Assembly: GCF_964340395.1 (NCBI RefSeq)
Contig: NC_135552.1
Location: 25,746,181-25,810,180, forward strand
DNA length: 64,000 bases
Origin: Glandiceps talaboti
Taxonomy: Eukaryota; Hemichordata; Enteropneusta; Spengelidae
Reading direction: 5' to 3'
A program made the translations under genes and the position numbers. Shown piece after piece: positions 39,901 to 51,315 of the stretch. A model generated the notes under the pieces. It was not told the DNA's origin and did not search any database. It saw only the letters and a program-made list of their open reading frames with translations. The number at the start of each line of letters is the position of its first letter. The first letter of the stretch is position 1.

Positions 39901-41689
39901 ATAATTGATTAAGTACCAATGATAAACTATAAACTAGAAATTTATTCTGTTGTTCTTTAATAGTATACACTCTTCACTTCTCTATTTTCATGATGCATTG
40001 GTCCTGAAAAGGAATGAATGCTAAAATGTGCAATTCAAGTAATCATACCACACCATATAGTAACTGGTTACATAACATTTCTATCGCTTTTCAATTTCAT
40101 GTTCACAATACTTTATTGCAGCTTGACGTAACTTTAAAAGTTTTGACTGAGTATCGCAACTTACAGTTTGACTTTAAAAAGTTAAACCTAGCATATATAA
40201 ATCCTCCTAGTGGTTATATATATGAACTCAATATTTGCCATCGTTCCACTGGGATAATGAATAATTGAATATTGTTTTTATCCAGTGATAATGAATATTA
40301 TGTTTCTACAATGATATATGATAACTGTTATAAATCCTCAAAGTTAATAATCTTTGACCCCCTCATTCTCACCAACCTGTCCCTGTGGACCCTGCTTTAC
40401 TAGTAACCTGATATTAAACAAAAGGGTAGACATATCAGATACTAAATACGGATTATGACAAGTCTGTAACAGAAGCAAAACATGTTATGAAATCTATAAA
40501 ATATGTGTAAAACCAAAGCTCAAAGAGTCAAACACTGATCATTTTTTTAAAATGAAGCTGAAGAACCTACTTTATGTTTTAAAGTCATCAGAGTTCATAA
40601 AACAGCAATAAACAGCTGACAAGATTTAGTATTAAAGCTGCACTAGCTGCAACTAGAACATATTTTTTGGAACTATTTTGTTCGAGGTAATGACTTTATA
40701 CTCATACATATAATATCGTATGTACAGCTTGAACTGTATTGAATCATCTGTGGATAAACATATCCGTGCATCTGTACACAATATCAACACAACTGTACAC
40801 AGTACCAATATATAACTGTAAATCCAATGAATTTATTTTTGGGTCCGCACCCAAAAACTTACCCCCTATGCAATTACAATTTCAACCTGTTGCTGTACTA
40901 CATATGGATGAAGTCAATGCCTAATTAAAATATATAATGTCTAATCATTGGTATTTTAACAATTGCAGTGAATATATATTTGGGTATCTGATTATAGAAC
41001 AATTATAACATTCCAGTTACAGCTAGTACAGCTAGCTTTAAAGTACATTGCTTCATCATGGACTTCAAAACACACTCAACTACACCAGTGACAGCAATTT
41101 AACACTGTGACAAGGGTTCACACACACGCACAACATCAAGTTTTATTCATACATGTGTACTGTGTCTATAAGTATACCAATTAGTTTTATGAATACCAAA
41201 TAAGCCTGTCTACATATGTGTGTATCTTTTCATCAAATAATTCCTCTCACATAAAATCAAATCTAGCAGTTTGAGACATCTGTACTTCACCATCTGACCT
41301 TGTATACTACAATCGTCTTTTAATGAGAAAACGGAGAGGCAAAGCAGCATTCAAAGCTGAACCCATGTACGTAATTTGAATATCATGATGTGCTGTACAT
41401 CAACATAATCCTTACATACCAATAACCTAAATATCATGAACCTTTTTTCAATTGCATAAAAACATCAGTTTATCATATTTAAATTCTGAGGTTATAGTTA
41501 TTCTATGGTATTTAACCTGTTTATTTGCTATTGTTTATTAAATCTTGGTTATGAACTTTGGTCACAGAGTGTATGTTAAGAACATCATGCAAAATTGATT
41601 ATCTGGTGTATGTCTGTAGCCGTACATGTATATATAAATACATGTAAGTTGAATTTATGAATGTTTACAACCTTGTTGATACTATATAT

Positions 41690-41732
41690 ATGTGTGTGTG
41701 TATGTGTGTGTGCATGTGTGTTTGTGTGTGTA
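41690..41732. repeat. Imperfect (TG)n microsatellite
   Basis: Interrupted TG dinucleotide tract with TATG, GCATG and TTTG breaks. Confidence 0.85.
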
Positions 41733-42546
41733 CTTGCGTATATTTAATGATCTGAAGTGTTTTCTAAACATACAATCACTGCAGTCAATCTCAACAGGGT
41801 TTATCATTACGAGGTTTCAATAATATGACTAACAATTCTGCTGATTGGCAGTCATTTCAAGTCCTATCTGCAATCAAATCCTGAAAATCTCTCCTGAAAG
41901 TATCAATTTGTATGAACTTCAAACAGAGAAGCCTTTGATGATCCATTACACCATAACAACTGTTCAACACTAAAAGACAAAACATGATGACTGACATTCA
42001 AAGACAAAAATATCTAAATTTCAGAAAATAATATGAAACAATTTCAATTTCATAACTTATAAATATGGAATGAAATAGAGTTTATGTGCTTCAAAATGAA
42101 TTGCTCTCCTACACAGAAGCTTAAAGTTTACTACATGACTTGAATTTAGAGATTACAGCCCACACAAGATTTCAATCGGCTTGACCCGTGGCCTTTATAC
42201 TTATCAAATACACATATACATTTACTTTTTTTTTTTGAGAAGTGCTGCTAATATGTAGGTGACTTTATTGTGATGATTAGTTCACACATTTCTAACCTTT
42301 CCTGGTGAAAACACTGTCAAAAGCTTGTTAGGAATTGATATAAAAATACTCATTACATTTTTGATGGATGAAAATAAAATTTGGTAGACTCCCACTATGT
42401 CTAAGCTCATTAAGACAATTTGTGTTGAAGTAAATTTGTTTATAAAGCTATGCACTAAGACTTTTACATGGACACCTGGTAATGCTTGATAAATTTATAA
42501 GTTTCCACAACATTTCTAACCTGTTACACTGTATTCTGTTTTTAAT

Positions 42547-42792
42547 TAAATTATGTCAATTTCGATGAGCGTGCCAATTGCCATATTTGGGCAAAGTGTG
42601 CCAGGTCTGTGATACGTAAAATTATTGCCAGGACTTGATGTGCATGCTCTACATTGAATTGCATTGGAATCAATACTGGGTATATGATAAATTACTTTAT
42701 CAGCAAAATATCTGTGTGGAGATTTTGAGTTGCATACAGAACTGCACGGCAAGCACCATGGCGAATTAATGTCATTTACAAGTATTTTGTAA
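42547..42792. repeat. Duplicated interspersed repeat, copy 2
   Basis: Direct repeat of 39285-39530, about 3.3 kb away, with roughly a dozen substitutions and a small insertion near the right end. It directly precedes the SINE at 42841. Confidence 0.85.
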
Positions 42793-42840
42793 ATTATGTA
42801 AATTTGGACTGTGGCCTACAGACGAATAAACAGACGAGTC

Positions 42841-43197
42841 ATGATGGGTGAATGGCTAGCGTGACCGGCTTGGAATCTACAGGTTGCAGGTTCGAGCCCC
42901 GTCGCTGCCTGCTGTTTGTTTCTGAGTGGCTAAAGTCCTTGGGCAAGATTTGAACCACGACTGTGCCTCAGTCAACCCAGCTGTATAACTGGGGACCTGG
43001 TAGGATGTAGGTTGCAATGTGAAGGCTTTAATCCTATGCGCTTAAATGGCTGCAATGGATTGTATGCTCCCCGGGGAGTTGAGGAAGACTAAAGGGCCGT
43101 TGTGCCATTCTGATCCGAGCCAGGGGTAATAATTGTAAAGCGCTTTGAGCACGGAGTGGGAAAGCGCTATATAAGAAACCAACATTATTATTATTAT
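42841..43197 (+). mobile_element. tRNA-headed SINE with conserved central domain and (ATT)n tail
   Basis: The 5' part resembles a tRNA: a box A-like TGGCTAGCGTGACCGG (about 42854-42869) and a box B GGTTCGAGCCC (42889-42899), the internal Pol III promoter. A body follows with CCTTGGGCAAGATTTGAACC and CCAGCTGTATAACTGGGGAC, a block I associate with the widely conserved central domains of invertebrate SINEs. The 3' end (AAAGCGCTATATAAGAAACC) leads into ATT triplets, the usual LINE-dependent tail. About 350 bp. Target duplications are not certain. Confidence 0.85.
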
Positions 43198-43617
43198 AAA
43201 CAATCAATACACTGAGAAATATTTAGGACAGTTTGACCAAGTTGTGTGTAACCTAATGGCTCCTTCATTATTGCTTTCTTTCTTATTTCTAAATCTTCAC
43301 TGTGAAACAAATACTAAATAATTAACTTAATTGTACTTTATTTTCTCTACAATGCTACACATATAAATGGAAACATTGATCTTTTTGTAGTGTAGTTCCT
43401 AAAAATTACAAGTTTACCCTTATAAAATATTTAAAGGCATGGAGACGATTCTTAAATTTGACCTTACCATAGTTACACAACATTAAAACCTACACATATA
43501 TCATTTACATGTTATTTGCATGATTGTTCTCCTTGTGAACATTTGAATCAGGTACCATATTATCCCTGGTTGAATCACAACCTCCACATCTCATTCATTT
43601 TGCATAAAGCTACAATA

Positions 43618-43847
43618 GCCCCATCTACACGTAGGTCGTCCTACCTGAGGCAGTCCCAAATCCTACCTGAGGTAGGATAGATTTGTGTCTACACATAGGA
43701 AGGTTACAGTGTAGATTTCGCGCCTTCCGTCCTGACAGTACATACGATGAAGTCAGGACAGTTTCAGGACGCGTTTGCGTCTACACGCGCTTCAAACTAT
43801 CCTGAATCCTACCTCAAGTAGGATTTTTAGTGCCGTGTAGACGGGGC
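43618..43847. mobile_element. TA-flanked MITE with GCCCC(A/G)TCTACAC termini
   Basis: A 230-bp element whose ends GCCCCATCTACAC and GTGTAGACGGGGC are inverted repeats with one mismatch, bounded on both sides by TA. Subterminal palindromes TCCTACCTGAGGTAGGA and TCCTACCTCAAGTAGGA occur inside. GC content is well above the surrounding sequence. No open frame, so non-autonomous. The TA duplication is compatible with Tc1/mariner-like or IS-like DNA transposons; the family is not assigned. Confidence 0.85.
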
Positions 43848-45410
43848 TAATGTGCCATGAGATCTATTTTGGTCTTTAGAACAGGATAAAAAATTAACAA
43901 TTTCAAATGGAATTATGAAGACCTCAGCCACATATTGCCTTATCTGTATACAAAATGTACATGTATAATATTGATATAACTTGAGGACAGATTTTCTACA
44001 AACATGGGTACAATCAAATGTACTATAAAAGCCACTCTTTACCACATAGAAAATATTACAAAATTACTTAAAATATAACCCAAATAATAAATTGTCACAG
44101 AAAATATAGACACCTGATTTGTTTTGCTATCTTTCATGTTTTCTATCTTCCACTTCATACAGCAAAGGATCAAGGCACAATTTATTTTATACAAAAACTG
44201 CTGAACTGTATTTTTGATATCTCTTGTGTAATATTTAAAAAAAAAAGAAATTCAGAGCCTGAGTTTCACAGGCCATGTGTATCTTTTACTTTAAAACCAC
44301 ATGAACAAAGACATGTACACAGGTTCCACAGGAAAATCTGCTTGCATACATGTGAATAGTCTAAGTTACAATCAAGAGACATTACTTCTAGGAACTTACA
44401 TCACAACAGGAGATAAATACCATGAGAACAATAGTATTTCTAGCATAGAAAACTTAATTTATACCTACTAGCACATCACTGTGAATACAAGACCAAGCAT
44501 TTAATACACTACATGTATATATTTTCTATTTACTGCTATGTACATGAGTTTCTCAGTGAGTGGATGTATTATGACTCGAGTCAATGTTGGATGAATTTGA
44601 AAATATTGTTTTGCTACCCATGAGAATAATGTACAATCATGTACAAAGTGATTATACCGCAGAGTCTACTGACTGTGATAATATAATGGTGTCAGTGATT
44701 TAGAAAGACTGAACCACATCAACACTACACTTGAGATAAATGTTAGTTTATAGTCTTAAGAGTGATGGATGGGCAAAGCAATAGAACAAGATGATATCAA
44801 AGACTAGTATCTGTCAATGTACAAGACTGTGCTCTCTTTATCATGGTACAAATGTCTACCTAATGTCTACACATTATATTCAGGATGCAGAAGTTACTAA
44901 ATAATGATATAATTTGTTGTGAAGATGCATGAAGGTCATCAGATATAAAATACCACATCATCAATACCTAACTCCTTTATTAGCCATACTATTTGTGTAC
45001 ATGTAGTAGACCCAAAATATCCAATGTCTTTTTTGTGGTTGTATTTATAGACATATTCTAACCCCATTGAAAGACAGACATATTAGCAATTTTAATTATG
45101 GACATGTTAAATACTACATTCCCATCAAAGAATGACTGACAAGTATGTAGAGGACAGTGTTTTATATCACTGATTATATCTGATACAATTTTAGTATCCA
45201 TCAAAAAGATTGACAAATCAAAGATGGTGTTTGAAGTAGAAAATGAAACCCTATTTGAAGGAAGAATGATACTATAATACAGTAAATGATAAAGTTGTAA
45301 GCGTTCATGAATATTGCTATCATTTACAGAGAGACTGAAAGGTTGGTGTTTCGATGTTATTAAACATAAAATACACCGTGGTACATCACCATTGCACAGA
45401 ATGATTGACT

Positions 45411-45565
45411 TGTAGAGGGCGATATTTCAAATTACAGATGGCAGCAGCCTGAGCAACCACACTGATTGACACATTAAAATATAGAGGGCGATATTTCAAA
45501 TTACTGATGACAGTACGATAAGCAACCCCACTGATTGACACATTAAAATGTTGAGGGCAGTATTT
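45411..45565. repeat. 69-bp tandem repeat with TAGAGGGCG motif
   Basis: Two full units and part of a third. Each unit starts TAGAGGGCGATATTTCAAAT and ends CTGATTGACACATTAAAAT. The third start is diverged (TTGAGGGCAGTATTT). Confidence 0.88.
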
Positions 45566-47253
45566 TGTAAAGAAGTGCTGATTATAAAGTTTTACAGACA
45601 GATACTTTTAAAAGATGAAAACACTTGACTTATCTGTTCAGCAATTTCTTCAGATGTAAAATTTGTTTTAAGGTTCATGTGAGAAGAATTGATGTTAATA
45701 AACACAGTTTGGTGAAATCAGTGAGCATCTGTTAAGATAGATTTATACAACTTACAGTAAGAGTTTTGAGCTTCAGTAAGTGTAGCATTCAACTCATTGA
45801 CTTTGATTATATTCTCATGATTTCCATCATAAAAACTGTCAAAGACTTTGAACAGTTATGTGAAATGTTCATGACAAATTCGCTCCAGCTGATGACGTAT
45901 CAAAATAAAGCTGAATGGAAACTACTACAAATGTTCTTTCAAATTGAACATCCTCCAGGTCAAAGGTCATGCAAACAACCAAAAAACTTTTACATTGAAA
46001 CCTGACATTAATTCGGTAGTTTTGGAAAATGTCCATTTTTAAAGATATCATATATATTTATCTTAAAAAGGATAGTTTAGAGGGGAATATTCTAGTATGA
46101 CACATCTTTCAAAAGTATTGTTAATATCATAGATCCCCTGAAAAATTATATACTGTAATTATACATTTTTTTGGCACTAGATTTATTTTAGCTGAATTCA
46201 TAAAAAAAGCTTTTCTGTGGAAGTCCTGCAAACATACTTTACAAGTTGTCAGTTTTCTGTATTCAACTGTTGTGAAAGTTGTTAACAACAGTTTCACTGC
46301 AACGTAAGTTGAATATGGCAGGCTGATCAGATAAGTTAAAGTTCTTTAAGTGTCTACTTTCCGGCCCCTTGCACTGTTTACCAAATTAAAAGTGTGCCTG
46401 ATATGTCTGAAACTGCCATTCTAACAAATATTTCATGAACCAAAATAAATACATTTACAGTATATGGAGATTAATCACACAAATAATTTAAATTTACACT
46501 GGGTAGCAAAACCAAAAGCCTTTAAAAATTCCCAAAAAAAGAGCTAAAAGAAATCAGGAAGTCCTCTAAAAAATTAATTATTGTGTACTTTTATTGTTAA
46601 TGTAAAAAAAGAAAAACTAAACGCAAGCACACAAGATTGCCGTATTGCAATTAACACATTGGAAAATTATGTTATAGGACTACCTGTACTATCAAAATAT
46701 ACCATGCTGTCCCCTATTGTCATAGCAACTAGTTCACACGTTGTAAGACTGAAAATACTGATAAAAATAAAATTTAATCTTGCAAGCAGGCAGCAACAGT
46801 TAATAAATTAGTAAGTAAAAAATATGTATAGGTTATGGGGTACATCTAATTTGGAAATGTGTACTTTTTGTATTTTTATGTTGGAAAGATGGAAAATAAC
46901 ACAACACTATAAAATAACTACAAAAACAAGGTTAGGAAATATCTTGGAAATGTTATGTTTGTGAAAAAAAATAAAGTTGACATTTTCAGATCATTGACTC
47001 TACATTGTTTAAAACATTTCAAGTGTGCATGCAACTTGTAAACTTCTAAGAGTTCAAGTTCATCCCAAAGAAGTAAATCTGCCAAAAAACACTGTGTTGT
47101 ATCATTACAAGCAAAAAACTGGGAAAGCAGTCAATCTCTAAAGGGGAATCCAATACAAAAATATAATCACACACATAATTCATTAATAATAATGTCTGTT
47201 AAATGTTCATTTGAATCGTAAGGAGGGGGGAGAGTTTTGGGGTTGCTACCTAC

Positions 47254-47298
47254 CTTAGCTGCACTACCTAGAGGAGCTCTCCGCTTACAAGAATTACT
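47254..47298 (-). CDS. Candidate 15-codon cassette exon of the ERG gene
   Basis: This is a possible microexon 549 bases downstream of the preceding constitutive exon. A pyrimidine-rich tract (CCCCACTTTTCTTCTCAC) ends in TTAAAAAG. It is followed by 45 open bases reading SNSCKRRAPLGSAAK and a GTAGGT donor. Length and frame are phase 0 at both sides, so inclusion between KVAQ and VLSLGADV would keep the channel frame. The residues are basic and Ser/Ala rich, consistent with linker sequence. The AG is preceded by a purine run, which weakens the acceptor, and I know of no equivalent ERG insertion. This is inference from splice signals only. Confidence 0.3.
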
Positions 47299-47487
47299 CT
47301 TTTTAAGTGAGAAGAAAAGTGGGGTACACATTAATCCACAAAATGTTACCATGGTGAGGTATATGTCATAGAGAAGGCTCTTCGGAGAAAAATCTGAATT
47401 CAAAAATACTAACTCTAATACAGAAGTCATCCTGGACAAATGTGAACAATTCTAATGCCCTCCAAGGCATGATGAAAAGTTTGATAG

Positions 47488-47618
47488 CTATAGCGCTCTC
47501 TGAGGCAACCTGAGTAATTTGGCTGGCTATAGCGCCCTCTATGGCATAAGTCAACCATTACAATATGATTTGACTGGCTATAGCGCCCTCTATGGCATAA
47601 GTCAACCATTACAATGCA
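47488..47618. repeat. 51-bp tandem repeat with TATAGCGCCCTCTATGG motif
   Basis: Two almost identical units (GGCTATAGCGCCCTCTATGG then CATAAGTCAACCATTACAAT) are preceded by a diverged copy of the core at 47490. On the minus strand the core reads CCATAGAGGGCGCTATA. Confidence 0.92.
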
Positions 47619-47846
47619 ACGAAAACACAGCAAGAAATTCTAGAGGTAGAGAGAAAAAGCAGGTTTCATGAAATACACCCAGGGTGAAAGATGCATGCAA
47701 ATCAGTTCAGATAAAGTTGTAGATGTTACTCTACCAGAGAAAAGAAAGACAGAATATAGTTGCAAATGATTCACATTAATTAAGCTCATAATATCCTCCT
47801 TATGCAGTTTTTACTCAAATTCAAAAATGAGTGAAAATGTACTTAC

Positions 47847-48067
47847 CTGTGCAACCTTTTCTCCAACATTATGGGTGGCATCTTTAACAGGCTGAAAGAA
47901 CTTATTTGCCGAGTGAGTGGACGTTGTGAAATCCCTGTCCTTCTTACTGTATGCTGCATGCCTTGCAAGGTCTGATAAGCTAGCAGACACTTTGTTGATG
48001 CGATACCGCATCAAATCTGAATCTGAGATTGCATTACACAGGTTGTGTTTAAGATGATTGCCTGTTG
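47847..48067 (-). CDS. KCNH2: ERG K+ channel exon: linker end just before S1 (KCNH2 exon 5 equivalent)
   Basis: The exon encodes the last part of the N-terminal linker. It shows AISDSDLMRYRINKVS, matching hERG STSDSDLVRYRTISK, and ends DATHNVGEKVAQ, matching hERG ERTHNVTEKVTQ. The donor GTAAGT follows a complete codon (phase 0), exactly where mammalian ERG1a-specific sequence ends. The acceptor is ambiguous: the sequence reads CCACAG then CAACAG, so splicing can begin at 48067 or six bases later at 48061. Both keep the frame and differ by two residues (Ala-Thr versus none before Gly-Asn-His). I chose 48067 because it is the first AG after the pyrimidine tract. Confidence 0.93.
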
Positions 48068-49377
48068 CTGTGGAAATGATAGGAGAGAATAGGACAGTTA
48101 GTTACAAAAGAAAGTGAACTATTATAAAGGAGAAAATATGGGATACAGAGGATTGGAAAGGGGAATAAGAGAAGTAGTCTGAAAGGTATAGTCATTGGTC
48201 CACCCCATGGGTTGGAGAACATTACATTAGTGGACACAACAACAGATCTTTTAGGCTATAAGTGTAGGTGAAGAAGATTGAGTTGGGAGGGAGGGAGGGA
48301 GGGAGACTAAAAAAGGTAAGAAATGTTGACTATATAAAGGTGACAAATGTTAGAAGGGTGCGATGAAAGGACGATGAATGACACCCAAGATGGAGCAGAA
48401 CGTGACGGACAGTAACAGACAATTACTGGTAGACAAGACAGAGAACAGCAAACTAATAACATACACTAAATATTCCTTAAGAACAATTGTAAGTACCTGT
48501 AATGATATTGGATTATTTTAGGGTCAGTAAAGCAGAAATGAAAGTTGTTTGTATGATTCTAAGCTGTTAAAGTTACATTAAATATGTTTTCAATCTTTGT
48601 GTCATAAATGTTCATGTGATAATTAACGAATACCAGTATACAGTATATGAAATAAGCACAGGAATGACAATGATCCTACATGTAAACCATGATGTGTAAG
48701 TAAAACAAACTGACAGTCAGTTCAATCATTTTCTTCATATTTCTATAGAATAGGGAACTTGCAAACCCACCATGTTGAATGTTGCATCATGGGAAATGTG
48801 ATAATAAATACTATTACAATACTGGTATTGTAAACAATGCTGTTACATTGTTTGCAACCACTAATGATCAATTCATAGTTACCCTGACCATTGTGGAAGG
48901 TTTATTTTATCGGTAGCTCCAGATTAGGTATTACGATAACCACAGATGATCCCATAGTCCTTTGCGTCTGAGCATGCTCAGTCTGGATTGCAAGTTCCCT
49001 ATTCTTTGTTAACTTGTGTAGTAAATCATTGATCTGACTATTCTGTTTACTTTGGCAGATTTCGAAGTAACTTTACAATTTTACAAAATAACTTGGTAGA
49101 ACTTAACAGTTGAATGACCTCGATCAGCAAAATTTATAAACAAGTATTATACAACCAAGAAATACAGACTGTCATGTAGAACACTATTTTGTGGTGCATT
49201 TATTGAAATATTGAGTGTTCAAATTCTTATCTTACGTGTTGATGTATTAAGAAATACATATCTGTGCTGTCATGCAATACATTCTTTCTATGCACACTGT
49301 ACTACTGAATGAAATACTATGTCAATCAATGCCAACATGGAATTCTCCAAACAAAAATGAAGAAATACTATGCTTAC
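48068..49377 (-). other. ERG intron with a GGGA tract
   Basis: Intron between the two linker exons. It holds a short (GGGA)n run at 48285-48304; otherwise AT-rich with nothing recognised. Confidence 0.85.
48285..48304. repeat. (GGGA)n microsatellite
   Basis: Five GGGA tetramers. Confidence 0.85.
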
Positions 49378-49857
49378 CCCTGCTGACTGATGCTGCCTTA
49401 GGTTTATCTGTGTTATCTACACCTTCAAGTGATGAAGTTTTACGCACACTTGCATGACTTCGTATACTTTGGTTGGACCAAGATGAACTCAAATTTGACG
49501 GAGATCTGGCAAGTTTTTCCTTTTCAAATTTTGTGCTACAGCTTTCCAGTTGTGAATGGTCTAATGACAAGCGTTTTCCACCAGTCCTTTCTCGCAGAGT
49601 TTCAAGTTTATGTTCATTTAGTTGATTGTATGTAAATGATCGACTTTTATATTGTTTATTTTCTTGTAGTTCATTAGTTCTCTTGTGTATAGGAGGTGTG
49701 CTGACAGGAAAGGTTCCTCCTGGAGGATGCAAGTTAAGCAGTGGAACTGATGAGTCTGGTTCTCCTGATGGAGGATTCTCAGGATCCTTGTTGGTTGCTA
49801 TGGTTTTCTGGTGACGATATAATGACGGCAGACGAAGTCGAAAAGTGCAGTGGTTAT
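49378..49857 (-). CDS. KCNH2: ERG K+ channel exon: N-terminal cytoplasmic linker (KCNH2 exon 4 equivalent)
   Basis: This 480-base exon encodes the low-complexity linker between the PAS domain and S1. It begins after acceptor TTATCTTCCAG with two bases completing an Asn codon and reads CTFRLRLPSLYRHQ, matching the hERG KTFRLKLPALL segment. A Pro-rich stretch (LHPPGGTFPVSTPPIHK) and a polar Ser/Lys-rich stretch follow. It ends with SIRSHASVRKTSSLEGVD, which resembles hERG ESCASVRRASSADDIEAM and carries RKTSS, a basophilic-kinase-like site. The donor is GTAAGC, leaving one base of a Gly or Arg/Ala codon (phase 1), as in human exon 4. Linker length and composition vary widely in this family, so only the two ends are strongly homologous. 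Confidence 0.92.
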
Positions 49858-50125
49858 CTGGAAGATAATTTCAACAAACTTCATAAAGGATTCTTTCAAC
49901 AATTTCACAGACAGCAAGGTTCATTAGTCTTAATAATATGTTTACATGCAGTTATATGAAATTCTATTTCTAATTGCAACATGAATCAAACTTATTGAAA
50001 AAGCCTTCTGATCTGCAAAACTAGTCAAAAATTCAAGCCGTTTTTGTGTATTGAATTTAAAATTTACTGCTAGCAGAGGGGTACGGTAAAGTCATAAAGT
50101 TATACATGCAATAAAGTTATACATG

Positions 50126-50126
<1 letters not shown>

Positions 50127-50217
<91 letters not shown>

Positions 50218-50233
50218 TACACACACACACACA

Positions 50234-50287
<54 letters not shown>

Positions 50288-50290
50288 TAC
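50127..50290. repeat. Long (CA)n microsatellite with TACA interruptions
   Basis: About 160 bases of CA repeats broken by a few ATATACACAT segments. His/Thr and Cys/Val frames across it are artefacts. Confidence 0.97.
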
Positions 50291-50689
50291 ATACAATCAA
50301 TTAATTATTAATTAAAATCAGACCCTGAAGTGCATTCTTTGTTAAGGAAATATGTCTGAGTCATTGTCAGTGTGCAGTGTGTATAATATTGATATCACTT
50401 GTGTCATGTATACACTTTAATCATGTGATTGGATAGGTAAAGTTGAGGTGACCTCAAATGGCCCTATTCAATCTGATATTACATATGCACTTTGAAATAC
50501 ATGTAGGATGTTTGGTGTTCTGATTATGGTATCTTTCACAAAAAGATCTATGAATTGTTGTAATAGTACAAAATGTAATCTCATTATTGTGTTTAATAAC
50601 CTACGACAACCATGTGACAAATTGAATTAAAGCAAAAGATAGATAAAGTATGCTCTTCATTTGTCAGATGGGTTGCAATCCTTACATTC

Positions 50690-51315
50690 ACTGTTTCAGT
50701 GACGGGTAAGATACAGCTGTGTGCATTTCAACATTCACAACCAGTATGGCTGCTAATAAAAGATCAAATTTGTTGGTAGTGGTGAAAAATAAAAGATTGT
50801 TTTCCTGTGAGTTACCATGTACCGGTAGTATAGTAAAGAATATGGGAACACTACACTTTGGCAGGTCACAAGAAATGACTGTGCTACTGTTAGTGGCTTG
50901 GAGGGCATAATGGTCACCACATAGTAAGGGAAAGAGGAACATGATACTATGGTGAGTCACAATATATAACTGTCAGTGGTACATCAAATTGGCTTAGATG
51001 GCATACTGGTCACCGCATAGTACAGCAGAACAGAGGAACACTGCACTTTCGCAGGTCACAAGAAATTATTGTCAGTGTTACATCAAATTGGCTTGAAGGG
51101 CATACTGGTTACCACATAGTGTGGGATAGGGCACACCACACTTAGGCAGGTCACAAGAATTCCTGTGTAGCCACAGTAGCACGTACATCAAATTGGTTTG
51201 GATTGCATACTGATCACCACACAGTAAGGAATACTTGGGAACACCATATTTTCTATAATTTTGGCAGATCACAAGAATTTGCTGTGTATTAGTAATGCAT
51301 CAAATTGGCTTGGAA
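50690..51315. repeat. Diverged roughly 100-bp tandem repeat, about five units
   Basis: Recurring blocks are GCAGGTCACAAGAAAT, a GTCAGTG..ACATCAAATTGGC core, TTGGAGGGCATACTGGTCAC, and CACATAGTA...GGAACAC. Units differ by substitutions and indels. A related single unit occurs at 63845-63955. Confidence 0.8.

Larger units (their letters stand above)
16110..47846 (-). other. 31.7-kb ERG intron containing alternative-isoform exon(s)
   Basis: Phase-0 intron between KVAQ and VLSLGADV. It contains the ERG1b-like first exon (32004-32078), a candidate cassette exon (47254-47298) and most of the repeats listed separately. Stretches without a listed feature (16.1-17.5, 18.3-21.5, 22.7-27.2, 31.0-32.0, 32.1-35.1, 36.4-39.0, 40.0-41.7 and 46.0-47.2 kb) are AT-rich, with only short unrecognised open frames. 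Confidence 0.85.

Noticed and set aside
42841-42912. Apparent tRNA gene
   Set aside because: Box A and box B are present, but the acceptor and anticodon stems do not form well and the sequence runs on into a SINE body and ATT tail.
50092-50311. Cys/Val- and His/Thr-repeat proteins over CA tracts (also 29588-29895 and 54474-54739)
   Set aside because: Translations of microsatellites, not genes.
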